This document shows, piece after piece, positions 1-9,664 of a DNA stretch of 64,000 nucleotides. The stretch is taken from contig NZ_JAFBCC010000001.1 in the NCBI RefSeq assembly GCF_016907495.1, positions 3,348,001-3,412,000 of the forward strand, in the 5' to 3' direction. Under the pieces are notes generated by a model, which made no database searches, was not told where the DNA came from, and saw only the letters and a list, made by a program, of their open reading frames with translations. Each line of letters opens with the position of its first letter. Position 1 is the first letter of the stretch. The DNA is from Arthrobacter tumbae (GTDB lineage Bacteria > Actinomycetota > Actinomycetes > Actinomycetales > Micrococcaceae). The translations under genes and the position numbers were made by a program.

Positions 1-228
1 GTGGAAACGGTCGCCGAGCCGTATCTTGTGCGGGAGGGAATGCTCGGCAGAACGCCGCGCGGGCGTATTGCCACGGCAGCTGCGTGGGAACATCTGGGTC
101 TGGTCATGCCCGCAGCGATCGCAGCCGCCATGCCTGAGGGCCTTTTCCCGATGTACGAGGATGAGCCGGTTTCCGGAGCCGGAATGGCGCTCGGGAGCGA
201 AACGGAATGGAGTCGCAACAACAGCTAG
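1..228 (+). CDS. ruvB: Holliday junction branch migration helicase RuvB (C-terminal part)
   Basis: The last 75 codons of RuvB, the hexameric AAA+ motor that drives branch migration at Holliday junctions with RuvA. The gene enters from the left edge, so the GTG at position 1 is an internal codon. The visible part is the winged-helix DNA-binding end, recognisable from [17 protein letters not shown] and [11 protein letters not shown], which match the conserved RuvB C-terminus. The tail after this is acidic and not conserved. RuvB followed by yajC-secD-secF is a common actinobacterial order. The ATPase motifs are outside the window. Confidence 0.93.
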   Translation: METVAEPYLVREGMLGRTPRGRIATAAAWEHLGLVMPAAIAAAMPEGLFPMYEDEPVSGAGMALGSETEWSRNNS

Positions 229-334
229 TGCTTAAGCTGTCCTATATTCCCCGTAGACTGGAACGATGTGTGGCACAGCCCACGCAATTCATTGCGCCCG
301 GCCGCGCTGACCAACATAGGAACGGATCTTCTCT

Positions 335-802
335 GTGCTCGCAAATGTAGTTGCCCAGACCACCCAGCCGACGGGTGGCGGGTTTGACATCTTCAGCCTG
401 CTCCTCCCGCTGGCTCTCGCCTTTCTGATCTTCACCATGTTCCGCAAGCAGCGGAAGATGAAGAAGCAGGTCGCCGAGCAGCGCACCCAGATGGTTCCGG
501 GTACCGAGGTCATGACCAACTTCGGTCTCTTCGGCACCATTGTTTCCCTCGACGAGGACAACAACAAGGCTCTCATCGAGCTTTCCCCGGGCGTCACCGC
601 GACTGTTCACTCCCAGACCCTGAGTAAGGTCGTCACCCCGGAGCCGGTGGTTGAGGAAGAGCACAGCGTTCCCGACGACGCCTCGTCGCTGACGGACCCG
701 CTCACGGATGCTGACCGTCCGGTTCGCGAGGAGACACCGGAGGAGTCAGCCGAGCGGCTTGACCGGGAGAACACGCGCGACCGAAACGACAAAGACCAGT
801 AA
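335..802 (+). CDS. yajC: Sec translocon accessory protein YajC
   Basis: YajC joins SecD and SecF as the accessory subcomplex of the SecYEG protein-export channel in the cytoplasmic membrane. The protein is 155 residues. It has a single transmembrane segment near residues 19-38 (IFSLLLPLALAFLIFTMF), a basic stretch (RKQRKMKKQ), then the compact YajC core with GTEVMTNFGLFGTIVSLDED. The C-terminal 50 residues are a charged, probably disordered tail, making it longer than the roughly 110-residue E. coli protein. The start is GTG with a weak AGGAAC ribosome site. It lies 68 bp before secD in the same direction, which suggests one operon. Confidence 0.92.
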   Translation: MLANVVAQTTQPTGGGFDIFSLLLPLALAFLIFTMFRKQRKMKKQVAEQRTQMVPGTEVMTNFGLFGTIVSLDEDNNKALIELSPGVTATVHSQTLSKVVTPEPVVEEEHSVPDDASSLTDPLTDADRPVREETPEESAERLDRENTRDRNDKDQ

Positions 803-870
803 TCTGCGATATGGCCGCGCTCTGACGGCCACCACGTCTCGAGTTCCAACACCCAAAGGATTCACGCACC

Positions 871-2631
871 ATGGCACGAACCGGCCCGGGCTACGCCGCC
901 AAACGAACTCTCGTGTGGCTCGGCGTAGTCTTCGCACTCCTTGCGTTGCTGCTCGGCGGAGGCTCGCTGTGGAGTAACGCCAGCTGGGCACCCAAGCTCG
1001 CCCTCGACCTCGAGGGCGGTACCCAGATGATCCTTGCACCCCAGGTGCAAGGTGGCAGCGAGGAAATCACCCCTGAACAGCTTGACCAGGCGGTCGAGAT
1101 CATCCGGCAGCGAGTCGACGGCAGCGGTGTCGCCGAGGCTGAGATCAGCACGCAGTCGGGGCAGAACGTAATCGTCGCCCTCCCGGGCATCCCTGAACCG
1201 GAGACGCGGGAACTGATCCAGGCCTCGGCCCAGATGGAGTTCCGGCCCGTGCTGATAGGTGGCCCGGGGCTCGCTCCGGCAGCTGAAACGCCGACGCCCG
1301 AAGACCAGCTTCCCACTCCGAGTGCCGAGCCGACTGATGCCAGCGATCCGAACTGGATCACTGCGGAGCTCCTGCAGGAATTCGAGTCGACCGACTGCAC
1401 CAGCCCTGAAGCGCTGCAGCCTGCAGTGGAGCCGGCGCCTGCCGACCAGCCAATGGTCGCCTGCGAGCCGGACACACAGGGAAAGTACATTCTTGGTCCG
1501 GTTGAGGTGCGTGGTACCGAGATCGAGTCAGCCGATTACGGCATGGCCCGCAGCGCCCAGGGCCAGACCCTGAACGAGTGGGTCGTCAACATCGACTTCA
1601 ACGATGAGGGAACGGAGACCTTCCGGGAAGTAACCGAACGGTTGTTCGCCATCGGTTCGGGAGATCCACGGAACCAGTTCGCCATCGTGCTTGACGGCGT
1701 CATCGTCTCCGCTCCGACCACCAACGCTGTCATTCCTGACGGTCGTCCGCAGATCAGCGGCAGTTTCACGGAGGAATCGGCAGCAGCACTGGCAGAGCAG
1801 CTGAAGTACGGTGCGTTGCCGATCAGCTTCGAGATCCAGAGCGAGCAGCAGATCTCTGCCACGCTCGGCGCCGACCAGCTGCGGCTCGGCTTGATCGCCG
1901 GCGTGATCGGCCTGGTGCTCGTCGCTGTGTACTCGATCTTCCAGTACCGGATGCTCGGCCTGGTGACGATCGCCTCCCTCGTGGTGGCCGGTGTCCTCAC
2001 CTACCTTGCAATCTGCATACTCGGCTGGACAGAGAATTATCGGCTGTCCCTTGCCGGTGTTGCCGGGCTGATTGTCGCCATCGGCCAGACCGCGGACTCG
2101 TTTATCGTCTACTTCGAACGGATCAGGGACGAACTCCGTGACGGACGCGGGCTGGTACCGGCCGTCGAGAACGGTTGGCGGCGTGCCAAGCGAACCGTGC
2201 TGGCGTCCAAGGCAATGAACCTCCTCGCCGCCGTCGTGCTGTATTTCGTGGCCGTCGGCAACGTACGCGGTTTCGCCTTCACGCTGGGTTTGACCGCGAT
2301 CGCGGACCTTGTGGTCGTCTTCCTGTTCACCCACCCGGTGATGCGTCTGCTCGCCATGACCCGGTTCTTCGGCGAAGGCCACCGCTGGTCCGGGCTTGAT
2401 CCCTCCCGCTTGGGTGTGCTTCCGCTGTACCGCGGAGCCGGCCGGGTGCGGCACAAGCCGGTAGAGCGGCCCGCAGTCGAACTGCGCGGCAGGAACAAGG
2501 CTGCTGCGGGCGAGGCTGAGCGGCGAATGACGATTGCCGAACGGCGCCTGGCTGAACAGCAGAAAGCCGCTGAAGAACAAAAGACCGTCAGTGCGCAAGC
2601 ACGCGGAACCGAGGAAGGGGACAATCGATGA
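871..2631 (+). CDS. secD: Protein translocase subunit SecD
   Basis: SecD is the proton-motive-force-driven subunit that pulls exported chains to the outer side of the membrane. The 586-residue protein has an N-terminal membrane helix (about residues 13-33) and the D1 motif DLEGGTQM (46-53). A large periplasmic-type domain follows, carrying a Pro/Glu-rich low-complexity insert around residues 130-175. About five membrane helices fill residues 325-500, with the conserved GQTADSFIVYFERIRDE segment. The charged C-terminal tail of about 80 residues (rich in RRMTIAERRLAEQQKAA) is lineage-specific. An AAAGGA sequence precedes the ATG. The gene overlaps secF by 4 bp (ATGA), so the two are translationally coupled. 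Confidence 0.96.
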   Translation: MARTGPGYAAKRTLVWLGVVFALLALLLGGGSLWSNASWAPKLALDLEGGTQMILAPQVQGGSEEITPEQLDQAVEIIRQRVDGSGVAEAEISTQSGQNVIVALPGIPEPETRELIQASAQMEFRPVLIGGPGLAPAAETPTPEDQLPTPSAEPTDASDPNWITAELLQEFESTDCTSPEALQPAVEPAPADQPMVACEPDTQGKYILGPVEVRGTEIESADYGMARSAQGQTLNEWVVNIDFNDEGTETFREVTERLFAIGSGDPRNQFAIVLDGVIVSAPTTNAVIPDGRPQISGSFTEESAAALAEQLKYGALPISFEIQSEQQISATLGADQLRLGLIAGVIGLVLVAVYSIFQYRMLGLVTIASLVVAGVLTYLAICILGWTENYRLSLAGVAGLIVAIGQTADSFIVYFERIRDELRDGRGLVPAVENGWRRAKRTVLASKAMNLLAAVVLYFVAVGNVRGFAFTLGLTAIADLVVVFLFTHPVMRLLAMTRFFGEGHRWSGLDPSRLGVLPLYRGAGRVRHKPVERPAVELRGRNKAAAGEAERRMTIAERRLAEQQKAAEEQKTVSAQARGTEEGDNR

Positions 2632-3659
2632 GCCGCTTCAGTTTTGCCGAATTCGGAAACGAACTGTATTCCGGCAAGCGGTCCTACCCCTTCGTGGGAA
2701 AACGCAACCTGTGGTTCGCCATCGCCGGTGCGGCCATTCTGCTGTCGCTGCTGGTGCCGGTGATCAAGGGCGGGTTCAATCTGGGCATCGACTTCCGCGG
2801 TGGATCAGAGTTCACCGTTTCGAATGTGCAGGACACCTCCGTCGGGGCGGGCGAGCAAGCCGTCACCGATGTGGTGCCGGAAGCGGTTCCCCGCGTGACC
2901 AACATTGCGCCGGAAACCATGCGCATCCAGACGGAACGGCTCAGTGACGACCAGACCCTGAGCGTGCGGGATGCCCTGATCGGCGCCTACAGCGTTACCG
3001 AGGAAGATGTCACGTCAAACTTCGTGGGACCCACCTGGGGTGAAGATGTCAGCCGTCAGGCGATCATCGGCCTGATTGTCTTCGTTGCCCTCGCTGCGGG
3101 ATTGATGGCGATCTATTTCCGTACCTGGAAGATGTCGGTTGCGGCAATGGCGGCGCTGGTGGTGGTGATGGTGACCTCCGCCGGTATCTACTCGCTCAGT
3201 GACTTCGAAGTCACTCCATCGGCAGTCATCGGCTTTCTGACAATTCTGAGTTATTCCCTATATGACACGGTTGTGGTCTTCGACAAGATCCGCGAGAACA
3301 CGGCGGATCTGGAAGTGTCCAGCAAGCGGACCTTTGGAGAGCAAGTGAACCTGGCGGTCAACCAGACCCTTGTCCGGTCGATCAACACCTCCGTGGTCGC
3401 CGTTCTGCCGGTGGCTGCAATCCTCTTCATCGGTGCGATGCTGCTCGGTGCGGGCACGTTGAGGGATCTGTCACTGGCGCTCTTCGTCGGCATCATCATC
3501 GGTACGCTGACTACCGTCTTCGTCGCCGCTCCCATGTATGCGAAGCTCCGGATGAACGAGCCTGACATCCGCAAGCAGGAAAAGCGCGTGATGCACCGCC
3601 GCTCCCTTGAAGCCGGGGAAGCCGGGGAAGCCCAGGAAGCCGGCACAGCCCCCGCCTGA
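2628..3659 (+). CDS. secF: Protein translocase subunit SecF
   Basis: SecF partners SecD in the export motor. The 343-residue protein has a first membrane helix near residues 28-45, then GIDFRGGSEFTV, the SecF version of the D1 signature. The C-terminal half has five helices with GFLTILSYSLYDTVVVFDKIREN, the characteristic conserved segment. The tail ends in a short tandem repeat (EAGEAGEAQEAG) encoded by near-identical 9-bp units around 3606-3648; this is low complexity and may vary in length between strains. The gene starts within the secD stop codon and is followed by a clear terminator, so it closes the yajC-secD-secF operon. Confidence 0.96.
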   Translation: MSRFSFAEFGNELYSGKRSYPFVGKRNLWFAIAGAAILLSLLVPVIKGGFNLGIDFRGGSEFTVSNVQDTSVGAGEQAVTDVVPEAVPRVTNIAPETMRIQTERLSDDQTLSVRDALIGAYSVTEEDVTSNFVGPTWGEDVSRQAIIGLIVFVALAAGLMAIYFRTWKMSVAAMAALVVVMVTSAGIYSLSDFEVTPSAVIGFLTILSYSLYDTVVVFDKIRENTADLEVSSKRTFGEQVNLAVNQTLVRSINTSVVAVLPVAAILFIGAMLLGAGTLRDLSLALFVGIIIGTLTTVFVAAPMYAKLRMNEPDIRKQEKRVMHRRSLEAGEAGEAQEAGTAPA

Positions 3660-3695
3660 CCATCGTCGCGCTGTAGCGCAACACCGGATGCAACC

Positions 3696-3727
3696 GGCCC
3701 GCCACCTTTGATGTGGCGGGCCGTTTT
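3696..3727 (+). terminator. Rho-independent terminator after secF
   Basis: A perfect 10-bp stem, GGCCCGCCAC (3696-3705) with GTGGCGGGCC (3713-3722), and a 7-nt loop, followed by GTTTT. It lies 37 bp beyond the secF stop and before rel, so it probably ends the Sec transcript. Confidence 0.85.
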
Positions 3728-3868
3728 GCATCCCACTGTCCTGATACTTCCGGGCTGATCTCCCTGCGGAAGGCAGAACGTGCGCGGCAGGCTTCAGACG
3801 GCGGATAAACTTGGAGAGGCAACCGTGAGTGTGGGATGTTGTAGCCTCACCCGTCCGCGGTGGGATTG

Positions 3869-6301
3869 ATGGAAATTGCAACGGAAGTGGGGTTATGGGT
3901 GGCTGAAGCCAGTGGTCCCGGGCGCCCGTCCGAGACTGGACCGTCCACAGGTCCAGACACAGAATCGCGCACGCAGACAACCCATGCGGCAACTCCGGCG
4001 CCGGTGCGCCCCGGCCCCGGGTCTCCGGCCCCTGACGATGGCGCCGCCGCGCCTGGCCGCCGGGAACGCACGCGTGCCCGGCTCGCCCGCCTTGCCGGAC
4101 GGGGTAACTCAGATTACTCTCCGGTCCTCGAACCACTTTTGCGCACCGTCCGGGCCAACAACCCGAAAGAGGACCTTGAGTTCATCAAGCGGGCCTATGA
4201 AGTGGCTGAACGCAGCCACGAGGGTCAGAAGCGCAAAAGCGGCGATCCGTACATCACCCACCCGGTAGCTGTCGCCACGATTCTCGCCGAGCTCGGCATG
4301 ACCGGGACAACCCTCGCCGCCGCACTCCTGCATGACACAGTTGAGGACACCAGCTGCACCCTTGATGACATTCGTCGTGACTTCGGCCAGGAAGTGGCGA
4401 TGCTCGTTGACGGAGTCACCAAGCTGGACAAGGTGTCCTTCGGCGATGCAGCCCAAGCGGAGACCGTGCGCAAGATGGTGGTCGCGATGGCCAAGGACAT
4501 CCGGGTCCTCGTGATCAAGCTGGCCGACAGGCTGCACAACGCCCGGACCTGGCGCTTCGTCTCACCCGAATCCTCCGCCCGCAAAGCGCGGGAAACCCTT
4601 GAGATTTTCGCTCCCCTCGCGCACCGCCTGGGCATGAACACCATCAAGTGGGAACTGGAGGATCTCTCCTTCGCCGCACTGCATCCCAAGGTCTATGAGG
4701 AAATTGTGCGGATGGTCGGCGACCGCACGCCGGAGCGCGAAAAGCACCTGAACTTCGTCCGGGACCAGATCGGCGATGACCTGCGTTCAGTCAAGATCAA
4801 GGCCACCATCTCGGGAAGGCCGAAGCACTACTACTCGATCTACCAGAAAATGATCGTGCGGGGTAAGGACTTCGACGACATCCACGACCTGATGGGTGTG
4901 CGCGTCCTCGTTGACTCGGTGCGCGACTGCTATGCGACTCTTGGTCAGCTGCATGCACGGTGGAATCCGCTCCCGGGCAGGTTCAAGGACTACATCGCGA
5001 TGCCCAAGTTCAACATGTACCAGTCGCTGCACACCACGGTGATCGGGCCCGGCGGCCGTCCCGTTGAAATTCAGATCCGTACACACGATATGCATCGGCG
5101 GGCTGAGTACGGTGTGGCGGCGCATTGGAAGTACAAGAACCAGGGCGGTGCAGGAACCAGCGGTGTTCCGGACAACAGTGATATGGGGTGGCTGCGCAGC
5201 CTCGTGGACTGGCAGCAGGAGACGTCGGACCCGGACGAGTTCCTCGACTCCCTGCGGTTCGAAATCAACGCCCGTGAGGTATTCGTCTTCACGCCCAAGG
5301 GTGAAGTCATGGCGCTGCCCGCCGGATCCACGCCCGTTGACTTCGCGTATGCGGTACACACCGAGGTTGGTCACCGTACGATCGGGGCCCGGGTAAACGG
5401 CAAGCTCGTGCCGCTCAACAGCGAGCTCAACCACGGCGACTGGGTGGAGATCTTCACGTCGAAGGCGGAGGGGGCAGGCCCAAGCCAGGACTGGCAGGGA
5501 TTCGTCAAGAGCCCGCGTGCACGGAACAAAATCCGTCAGTGGTTCACCAAGGAACGCCGCGAAGAAGCGATTGAAAAGGGCAAGGATCAGCTGACCCGCA
5601 CAATGCGGAAGCAGAATCTTCCCCTGCAGCGCATGATGACACACGATGCCCTGCTGGCAGTGGCACAGGAACTGCGTCACGCGGACATCTCAGCGCTCTA
5701 CGCCGCCGTAGGTGACGGGCACTCTTCGGCCCAGAACGTGATCGAGCACCTCGTCACCCAGATGGGCGGCCACGCCGGCGCCGAGGAAGATATTGCGGAG
5801 GCGACGGTAGCCACGCAGCCGCGGCGCCCCAAGTTCTCCGATTCCGGCGTCACGGTGCGCGGGGTGGGTGACGTTTGGGTCAAGCTTGCACGCTGCTGCA
5901 CCCCCGTTCCGCCCGACCCGATTGTCGGGTTCGTCACCCGCGGTTCCGGCGTGTCGGTGCACCGCAACGACTGCCGGAACGTTCAGGAGCTACGGGACCA
6001 GCCCGGCCGGATCGTGGACGTGGAATGGGCTCCCACACAGTCCAGCGTGTTCCTGGTGGAGATCCAGGTGGAAGCGTTGGACCGCAAGAGCCTGCTCTCG
6101 GACGTGACCAGGGTTCTGTCGGAGAACCATGTGAACATCCTGGCAGCGAGTGTGAACACGTCGACCGATCGGGTGGCACTGTCACGGTTCGCGTTCGAGA
6201 TGGGCGACCCCAAATACCTCAGCCACATCCTCAGTGCGGTGAGGCGGATCGACGGTGTGTTCGACGTTTACCGCACCACCGGCTCCCAGCGGCGTATCTA
6301 G
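3869..6301 (+). CDS. rel: Bifunctional (p)ppGpp synthetase/hydrolase Rel
   Basis: The stringent-response enzyme, which makes (p)ppGpp from ATP and GTP/GDP and also hydrolyses it. From the ATG at 3869 it is 810 residues; in-frame GTG codons at 3860 and 3899 are alternative starts. The first 85 residues are Pro/Gly-rich and non-conserved. The hydrolase HD motif HDTVEDT begins near residue 155. The synthetase signature [20 protein letters not shown] is near residue 371, with the RFKD form typical of bifunctional enzymes. A TGS domain ([20 protein letters not shown]) follows at about 470, then a Cys-containing region ([19 protein letters not shown]) and a C-terminal ACT domain. Both catalytic sites look intact. 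Confidence 0.96.
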   Translation: MEIATEVGLWVAEASGPGRPSETGPSTGPDTESRTQTTHAATPAPVRPGPGSPAPDDGAAAPGRRERTRARLARLAGRGNSDYSPVLEPLLRTVRANNPKEDLEFIKRAYEVAERSHEGQKRKSGDPYITHPVAVATILAELGMTGTTLAAALLHDTVEDTSCTLDDIRRDFGQEVAMLVDGVTKLDKVSFGDAAQAETVRKMVVAMAKDIRVLVIKLADRLHNARTWRFVSPESSARKARETLEIFAPLAHRLGMNTIKWELEDLSFAALHPKVYEEIVRMVGDRTPEREKHLNFVRDQIGDDLRSVKIKATISGRPKHYYSIYQKMIVRGKDFDDIHDLMGVRVLVDSVRDCYATLGQLHARWNPLPGRFKDYIAMPKFNMYQSLHTTVIGPGGRPVEIQIRTHDMHRRAEYGVAAHWKYKNQGGAGTSGVPDNSDMGWLRSLVDWQQETSDPDEFLDSLRFEINAREVFVFTPKGEVMALPAGSTPVDFAYAVHTEVGHRTIGARVNGKLVPLNSELNHGDWVEIFTSKAEGAGPSQDWQGFVKSPRARNKIRQWFTKERREEAIEKGKDQLTRTMRKQNLPLQRMMTHDALLAVAQELRHADISALYAAVGDGHSSAQNVIEHLVTQMGGHAGAEEDIAEATVATQPRRPKFSDSGVTVRGVGDVWVKLARCCTPVPPDPIVGFVTRGSGVSVHRNDCRNVQELRDQPGRIVDVEWAPTQSSVFLVEIQVEALDRKSLLSDVTRVLSENHVNILAASVNTSTDRVALSRFAFEMGDPKYLSHILSAVRRIDGVFDVYRTTGSQRRI

Positions 6302-6933
6302 CGGCTGACGCGCAGGGCCTCGCGCAAGCGGCTCAGCGCTCGTGCCTTACCGGGCACCCGCACAGAGCTCTCGAGCGAGAGGATCACCAGGTGCAGCGGG
6401 CAGCGCAGTCCGGGTGCGGCAGCGATGCTTTGCAACGCCTCAACGGCCCAGGAATCCTGTCCGTGAACTGCGACATCGAGTGCAGTCCGCAGGGGAGAGG
6501 TCACCGCTACACCGCCGATGGTGGAAAGATCGCAGGGCCCAAGCGTCACCTGGTGCATCACCGCTTCGCAGAAGGCGGGAAGCGCCGTTGTGCGCCTGCG
6601 ATGATCAGTGACGAGGCTGACGACGGCCGGAGCAGGGGCGCAGCCGTACACCCACGCCGCGCTCTGGCGGGCGAGCGCAACCCGTGCGTGAAGTGAGCGC
6701 GGAACCGTGTTGATGGCTGATTGAGCGCGGATCGCCGGCGTTGACGGCTGATCCGTGCGCACGTAGGAGTCCCCGCACACATGGACCATCAGGCCGTCCA
6801 GCTGCATGGCCTGCAGCTCAACGGAACTAAAAAGGCTTCCGCCGTGGAACAGCACTCCGCCCGTGGAGTTGATGGCAAGGTCCCGGTGGGCAAGCGCGCG
6901 CCCCTGCACGGGAGGTCCTTGCGAGTTTGGCAT
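6298..6933 (-). CDS. AbiEi-like conserved protein, no toxin partner seen
   Basis: A 211-residue soluble protein. The central part ([18 protein letters not shown], then [16 protein letters not shown] and [19 protein letters not shown]) resembles the group of actinobacterial proteins annotated as type IV toxin-antitoxin AbiEi-family antitoxins. In those proteins a degenerate winged-helix region is followed by a domain with the [13 protein letters not shown] motif. No AbiEii nucleotidyltransferase toxin gene is adjacent, so this is an orphan and its role is unknown. It converges on rel, and the two stop codons overlap by 4 bp. The family assignment rests on motif resemblance only; the reading frame itself is convincing. 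Confidence 0.6.
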   Translation of the reverse strand: MPNSQGPPVQGRALAHRDLAINSTGGVLFHGGSLFSSVELQAMQLDGLMVHVCGDSYVRTDQPSTPAIRAQSAINTVPRSLHARVALARQSAAWVYGCAPAPAVVSLVTDHRRRTTALPAFCEAVMHQVTLGPCDLSTIGGVAVTSPLRTALDVAVHGQDSWAVEALQSIAAAPGLRCPLHLVILSLESSVRVPGKARALSRLREALRVSR

Positions 6934-6966
6934 GACTCAAGCTTCCCCAACCAGCAGGCAAAGGGA

Positions 6967-7019
6967 AAGTCCCGGCCGGCCCGCTGTGGATAACGGTCGA
7001 CCGGGACTTATGCCTGGAG
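6967..7019 (-). terminator. Hairpin after the DUF349 gene, loop holding a DnaA-box sequence
   Basis: AAGTCCCGG (6967-6975) pairs perfectly with CCGGGACTT (7011-7019). On the minus strand it follows the DUF349 stop and is trailed by a T-rich stretch, so it could end that transcript. The 35-nt loop contains TGTGGATAA (6985-6993), the exact reverse complement of the consensus DnaA box TTATCCACA. The terminator role is plausible; the DnaA site may be chance. Confidence 0.5.
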
Positions 7020-7029
7020 GCTGCGATGA

Positions 7030-8619
7030 TTACGAGAAGTCCTGCGCCGACTTCTGCAGCATGTCCAGCCACTGCCTGCGCGCCTCAAGCGCTTCGCGCG
7101 CCTCGGAGATCCGGCGGGCGTCCCCGTTCTTTTCCGCTGCTGCCAGATCTTCCTCGAGGGACGCGATGGTGCTCTCGAGCTGACTGAGAGCGCTGTTGGT
7201 CCGCGCCTTCGTCTCCGGATTGGTGCGCTGCCAGTGTTCCTGCTCAGCGGTCTGCACTGCGTCCTCGACTTCGCGCAGACGCGCTTCCACGCGCCCCATG
7301 TCAGCCCGCGGAACCTTTCCGGCTTCCTCCCAGCGGTCGCGGATGGACTGGAGCGCCTTCCGGGCTGCCGTGGCGTCCTTCACAGGCAGGAGCTTACGGG
7401 CCTCCGCGATGAGAGCTTCCTTCACCACGAGGTTGGAACCGTACTCCTCGTCGATCGCCTCGTTCGCAGCCTTGCGTGCGGCGAAGAAGACGTCCTGGGC
7501 GGCACGGAAGCGGGTCCAGAGCGCATCGTCGTCCTTGCGGCTTGCCCGCTTTGAACCTTTCCATTCGTCCATGAGCTGCCGGTACTCGGCTGCCGTGTGG
7601 CCCCAGTCGGTGGAGGTGGACAGCTCCTCGGCGCGACGGATGAGTGCTTCTTTGGCCTGTTTGGCTTCTGCGTTGTCATTGTCGAGCTGCGAGAAGTATG
7701 CCCTGCGGTGGCGGTCGAAGACAGTTCGGGCGGAACGGAACCGCTTCCACAGTGCGTCTTCCGTACCCCGTCCCAGCCGAAGCCCCGATTTTTGAGCGGT
7801 TTTCCACTGCTCGAACAATTCGTTCATCCGGTTGCTGCTGGCTTTCCACTGCACGGTGGACGGATCGTGGCCGGCGATCTCCTCGGCCTCGGCGACAATC
7901 GCCTCACGTGTTTCCCGTTCGCGGGCCCGGGCGGCGTCCTGCTGCGCTTTCTCCGCCGACTCAAGGTCGGCGACGAGGCCGACCAGTGCTTCGAGCCGGG
8001 CTTCAAGTGCGCGCACATCGCCGACCATCTTCCGTTCGGCGACCTGCTCGGCCAGGTGGGCGGCCGTCTTGCGCATGTCCGTGGTGGGCGCTTTGGCGTG
8101 AACCCGCTGCTCCAGCAGCGTGACCTGGCCCGCGACGTCGTCGTACTTGCGCACGAAGTAGCCCAGCGCTTCCTCACGCGGGGCATCGGGGTACTGTCCC
8201 ACGGGGAATTCCTCCCCGTCGACGATCAGGAAGACGTGACCGTCTTCCTCCACGCGGGCGAACTTCTCCACCTCTGCCAGCGGAGTGCTGTGGATAGGGG
8301 GAGCGGCGACGACAGCGGGCGCTGCAGGACCATTGGGCCGCGATGCCATGGCAGCCGGTGTGGGGCGTGGACGTGCAGCATTGCCGGGGCCCGGCATCGG
8401 GGCGGCCGGTTGAACAGGAGTTGGAACCGACGCCTGCTCAGCAATGGAAGGCTGCTCCGTGCTGGAGGAGCGCTCCAGACTCGAAGGCTCCTCAGCGACA
8501 GAAGGCTCCTCCGTGGTGGAGGACTGTTCAGCAACAGAAGGTTCTGCTGCAGCCTCGGGTTGCTCGATTTCGGTCGCTTCGGTTACAGGCGTTTCGTCGG
8601 ATTGCTGACTGTTTGTCAC
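7030..8619 (-). CDS. DUF349 repeat protein
   Basis: A 529-residue soluble protein of unknown biochemical function. The first 110 residues are a low-complexity Ser/Glu/Pro region with imperfect repeats of EEPSVAE type. Then comes a short globular stretch (DGHVFLIVDGEEFPVGQYP). The rest is mostly alpha-helical and built from several DUF349 repeats, seen as recurring W-K and LW-RFR motifs (STVQWKASSNRMNELFEQWK, EDALWKRFRSARTVFDRHR, DDALWTRFRAAQDVFFAARK). The C-terminus is a coiled coil (SALSQLESTIASLEEDLAAAE). It lies 52 bp downstream of the cyclophilin gene on the same strand, so they may be co-transcribed. Confidence 0.88.
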   Translation of the reverse strand: MTNSQQSDETPVTEATEIEQPEAAAEPSVAEQSSTTEEPSVAEEPSSLERSSSTEQPSIAEQASVPTPVQPAAPMPGPGNAARPRPTPAAMASRPNGPAAPAVVAAPPIHSTPLAEVEKFARVEEDGHVFLIVDGEEFPVGQYPDAPREEALGYFVRKYDDVAGQVTLLEQRVHAKAPTTDMRKTAAHLAEQVAERKMVGDVRALEARLEALVGLVADLESAEKAQQDAARARERETREAIVAEAEEIAGHDPSTVQWKASSNRMNELFEQWKTAQKSGLRLGRGTEDALWKRFRSARTVFDRHRRAYFSQLDNDNAEAKQAKEALIRRAEELSTSTDWGHTAAEYRQLMDEWKGSKRASRKDDDALWTRFRAAQDVFFAARKAANEAIDEEYGSNLVVKEALIAEARKLLPVKDATAARKALQSIRDRWEEAGKVPRADMGRVEARLREVEDAVQTAEQEHWQRTNPETKARTNSALSQLESTIASLEEDLAAAEKNGDARRISEAREALEARRQWLDMLQKSAQDFS

Positions 8620-8671
8620 CGCTAAAAGTCTTTCGCTCGATGGACGGCGCAGTGGCCGTATCCTGAGTTGG

Positions 8672-9457
8672 TTACTGCAGGGTTAATGAGTCTATCGTCA
8701 CAGGTGTTGCCGGAGTTCCGTCCACGCCGCCGCCTTCCACCCCGGTTTCGGCGACCTGCCGGACAACGTCCAGGCCTGAGGTCACGGAACCCATGATTGT
8801 GTATCCGCCCGTGTTCTGTGGAATCCGGGAATCCTTGTAGACGATGAAGAACTGTGTGCCGTTGCTGTCCGTCGCCGCACCGCGGGCCACGGCGATGGTG
8901 CCGGCGGGGTAGACACCGTCCTCGGGCGTGTTCTCCACTGGACCCCACTGGTAGGAGGGATCGCCCGCACCGTCGCCGTTGAGAGATCCGCATTGCAGCA
9001 CGCCCATGGTATCCGCCGTAGTCAGCCGGTGGCAGGTCCTGCCCTCGAAGAACCCCTCCCCGGCGAGCGAGGTGAAGACGGCGACCGCTTGAGGGGCCTC
9101 GCTGCCGTCCAGCTGAACACCGATGTCGCCCACGCTGGTGGACAGGGTTCCCCTGAACATCTTTCCAGCTGCAATCGACGGGTCCGGAATGTTCGAGCTG
9201 TTTGCCGTGGATGTAGCCTGCGCGGTCTCCGCGACACCGGGGGCGTCTTCGAGCACGTCCATTTGAGCAGCTGTGGGGTTCGAGCTGAACCAGAAAACCT
9301 GCAGGGCGAGCGCGACTGCCAGCACCGCCGCGGCGGCTATCCCCGCCGTCGTGCTGTCTTTCCGCCGCCGTTTCCCCTGCGCGCGCTCCAACTCCCGCCG
9401 AGCTTCGATCTGGCTGATATGACGGCGCATCTCGCGTCCGCGACGATCAACGGCCAC
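8672..9457 (-). CDS. Membrane-anchored cyclophilin-type peptidyl-prolyl isomerase
   Basis: This protein likely catalyses cis-trans isomerisation of X-Pro bonds in secreted or surface proteins. Of 261 residues, the first 36 are basic and cytoplasmic (RGREMRRHISQIEARREL, GKRRRKD). One membrane helix (about 38-57, AGIAAAAVLAVALALQVFWF) follows, then a linker, then the cyclophilin barrel from about residue 100. It retains the catalytic Arg in FFEGRTCHRLTT and the GTQFFIVYKDS core strand. Typical actinobacterial homologues share this layout. It is divergent from hisS, with 207 bp between the two starts. Confidence 0.9.
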   Translation of the reverse strand: MAVDRRGREMRRHISQIEARRELERAQGKRRRKDSTTAGIAAAAVLAVALALQVFWFSSNPTAAQMDVLEDAPGVAETAQATSTANSSNIPDPSIAAGKMFRGTLSTSVGDIGVQLDGSEAPQAVAVFTSLAGEGFFEGRTCHRLTTADTMGVLQCGSLNGDGAGDPSYQWGPVENTPEDGVYPAGTIAVARGAATDSNGTQFFIVYKDSRIPQNTGGYTIMGSVTSGLDVVRQVAETGVEGGGVDGTPATPVTIDSLTLQ

Positions 9458-9664
9458 GCGACCTCCTGTGTCCGACGGTTGTTCCGGGCGTTCCTGCGTT
9501 CACCCAGGCACGGTCCGGGCCGGTTAGTCCGGTCCGGCGTGAACCCCTAAAATGAATGCCGCAGACAGTGTAGGCATAGCTGACCGCTTACCTCTCGGTT
9601 TCCCGCAGCATCCCGAACCGCCCGGTTGGGGACACCAGCGTCATTTTCCAAGGAGAGTTGCCGT

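Noticed and set aside
3606..3648. Tandem 9-bp repeat as a mobile or CRISPR-like element
   Set aside because: It is a three-unit in-frame repeat encoding the EAG-rich SecF tail, with no spacers.
8284..8300. A second DnaA-like sequence, TGTGGATAG
   Set aside because: One mismatch from the consensus and inside the DUF349 coding region; best explained by chance.
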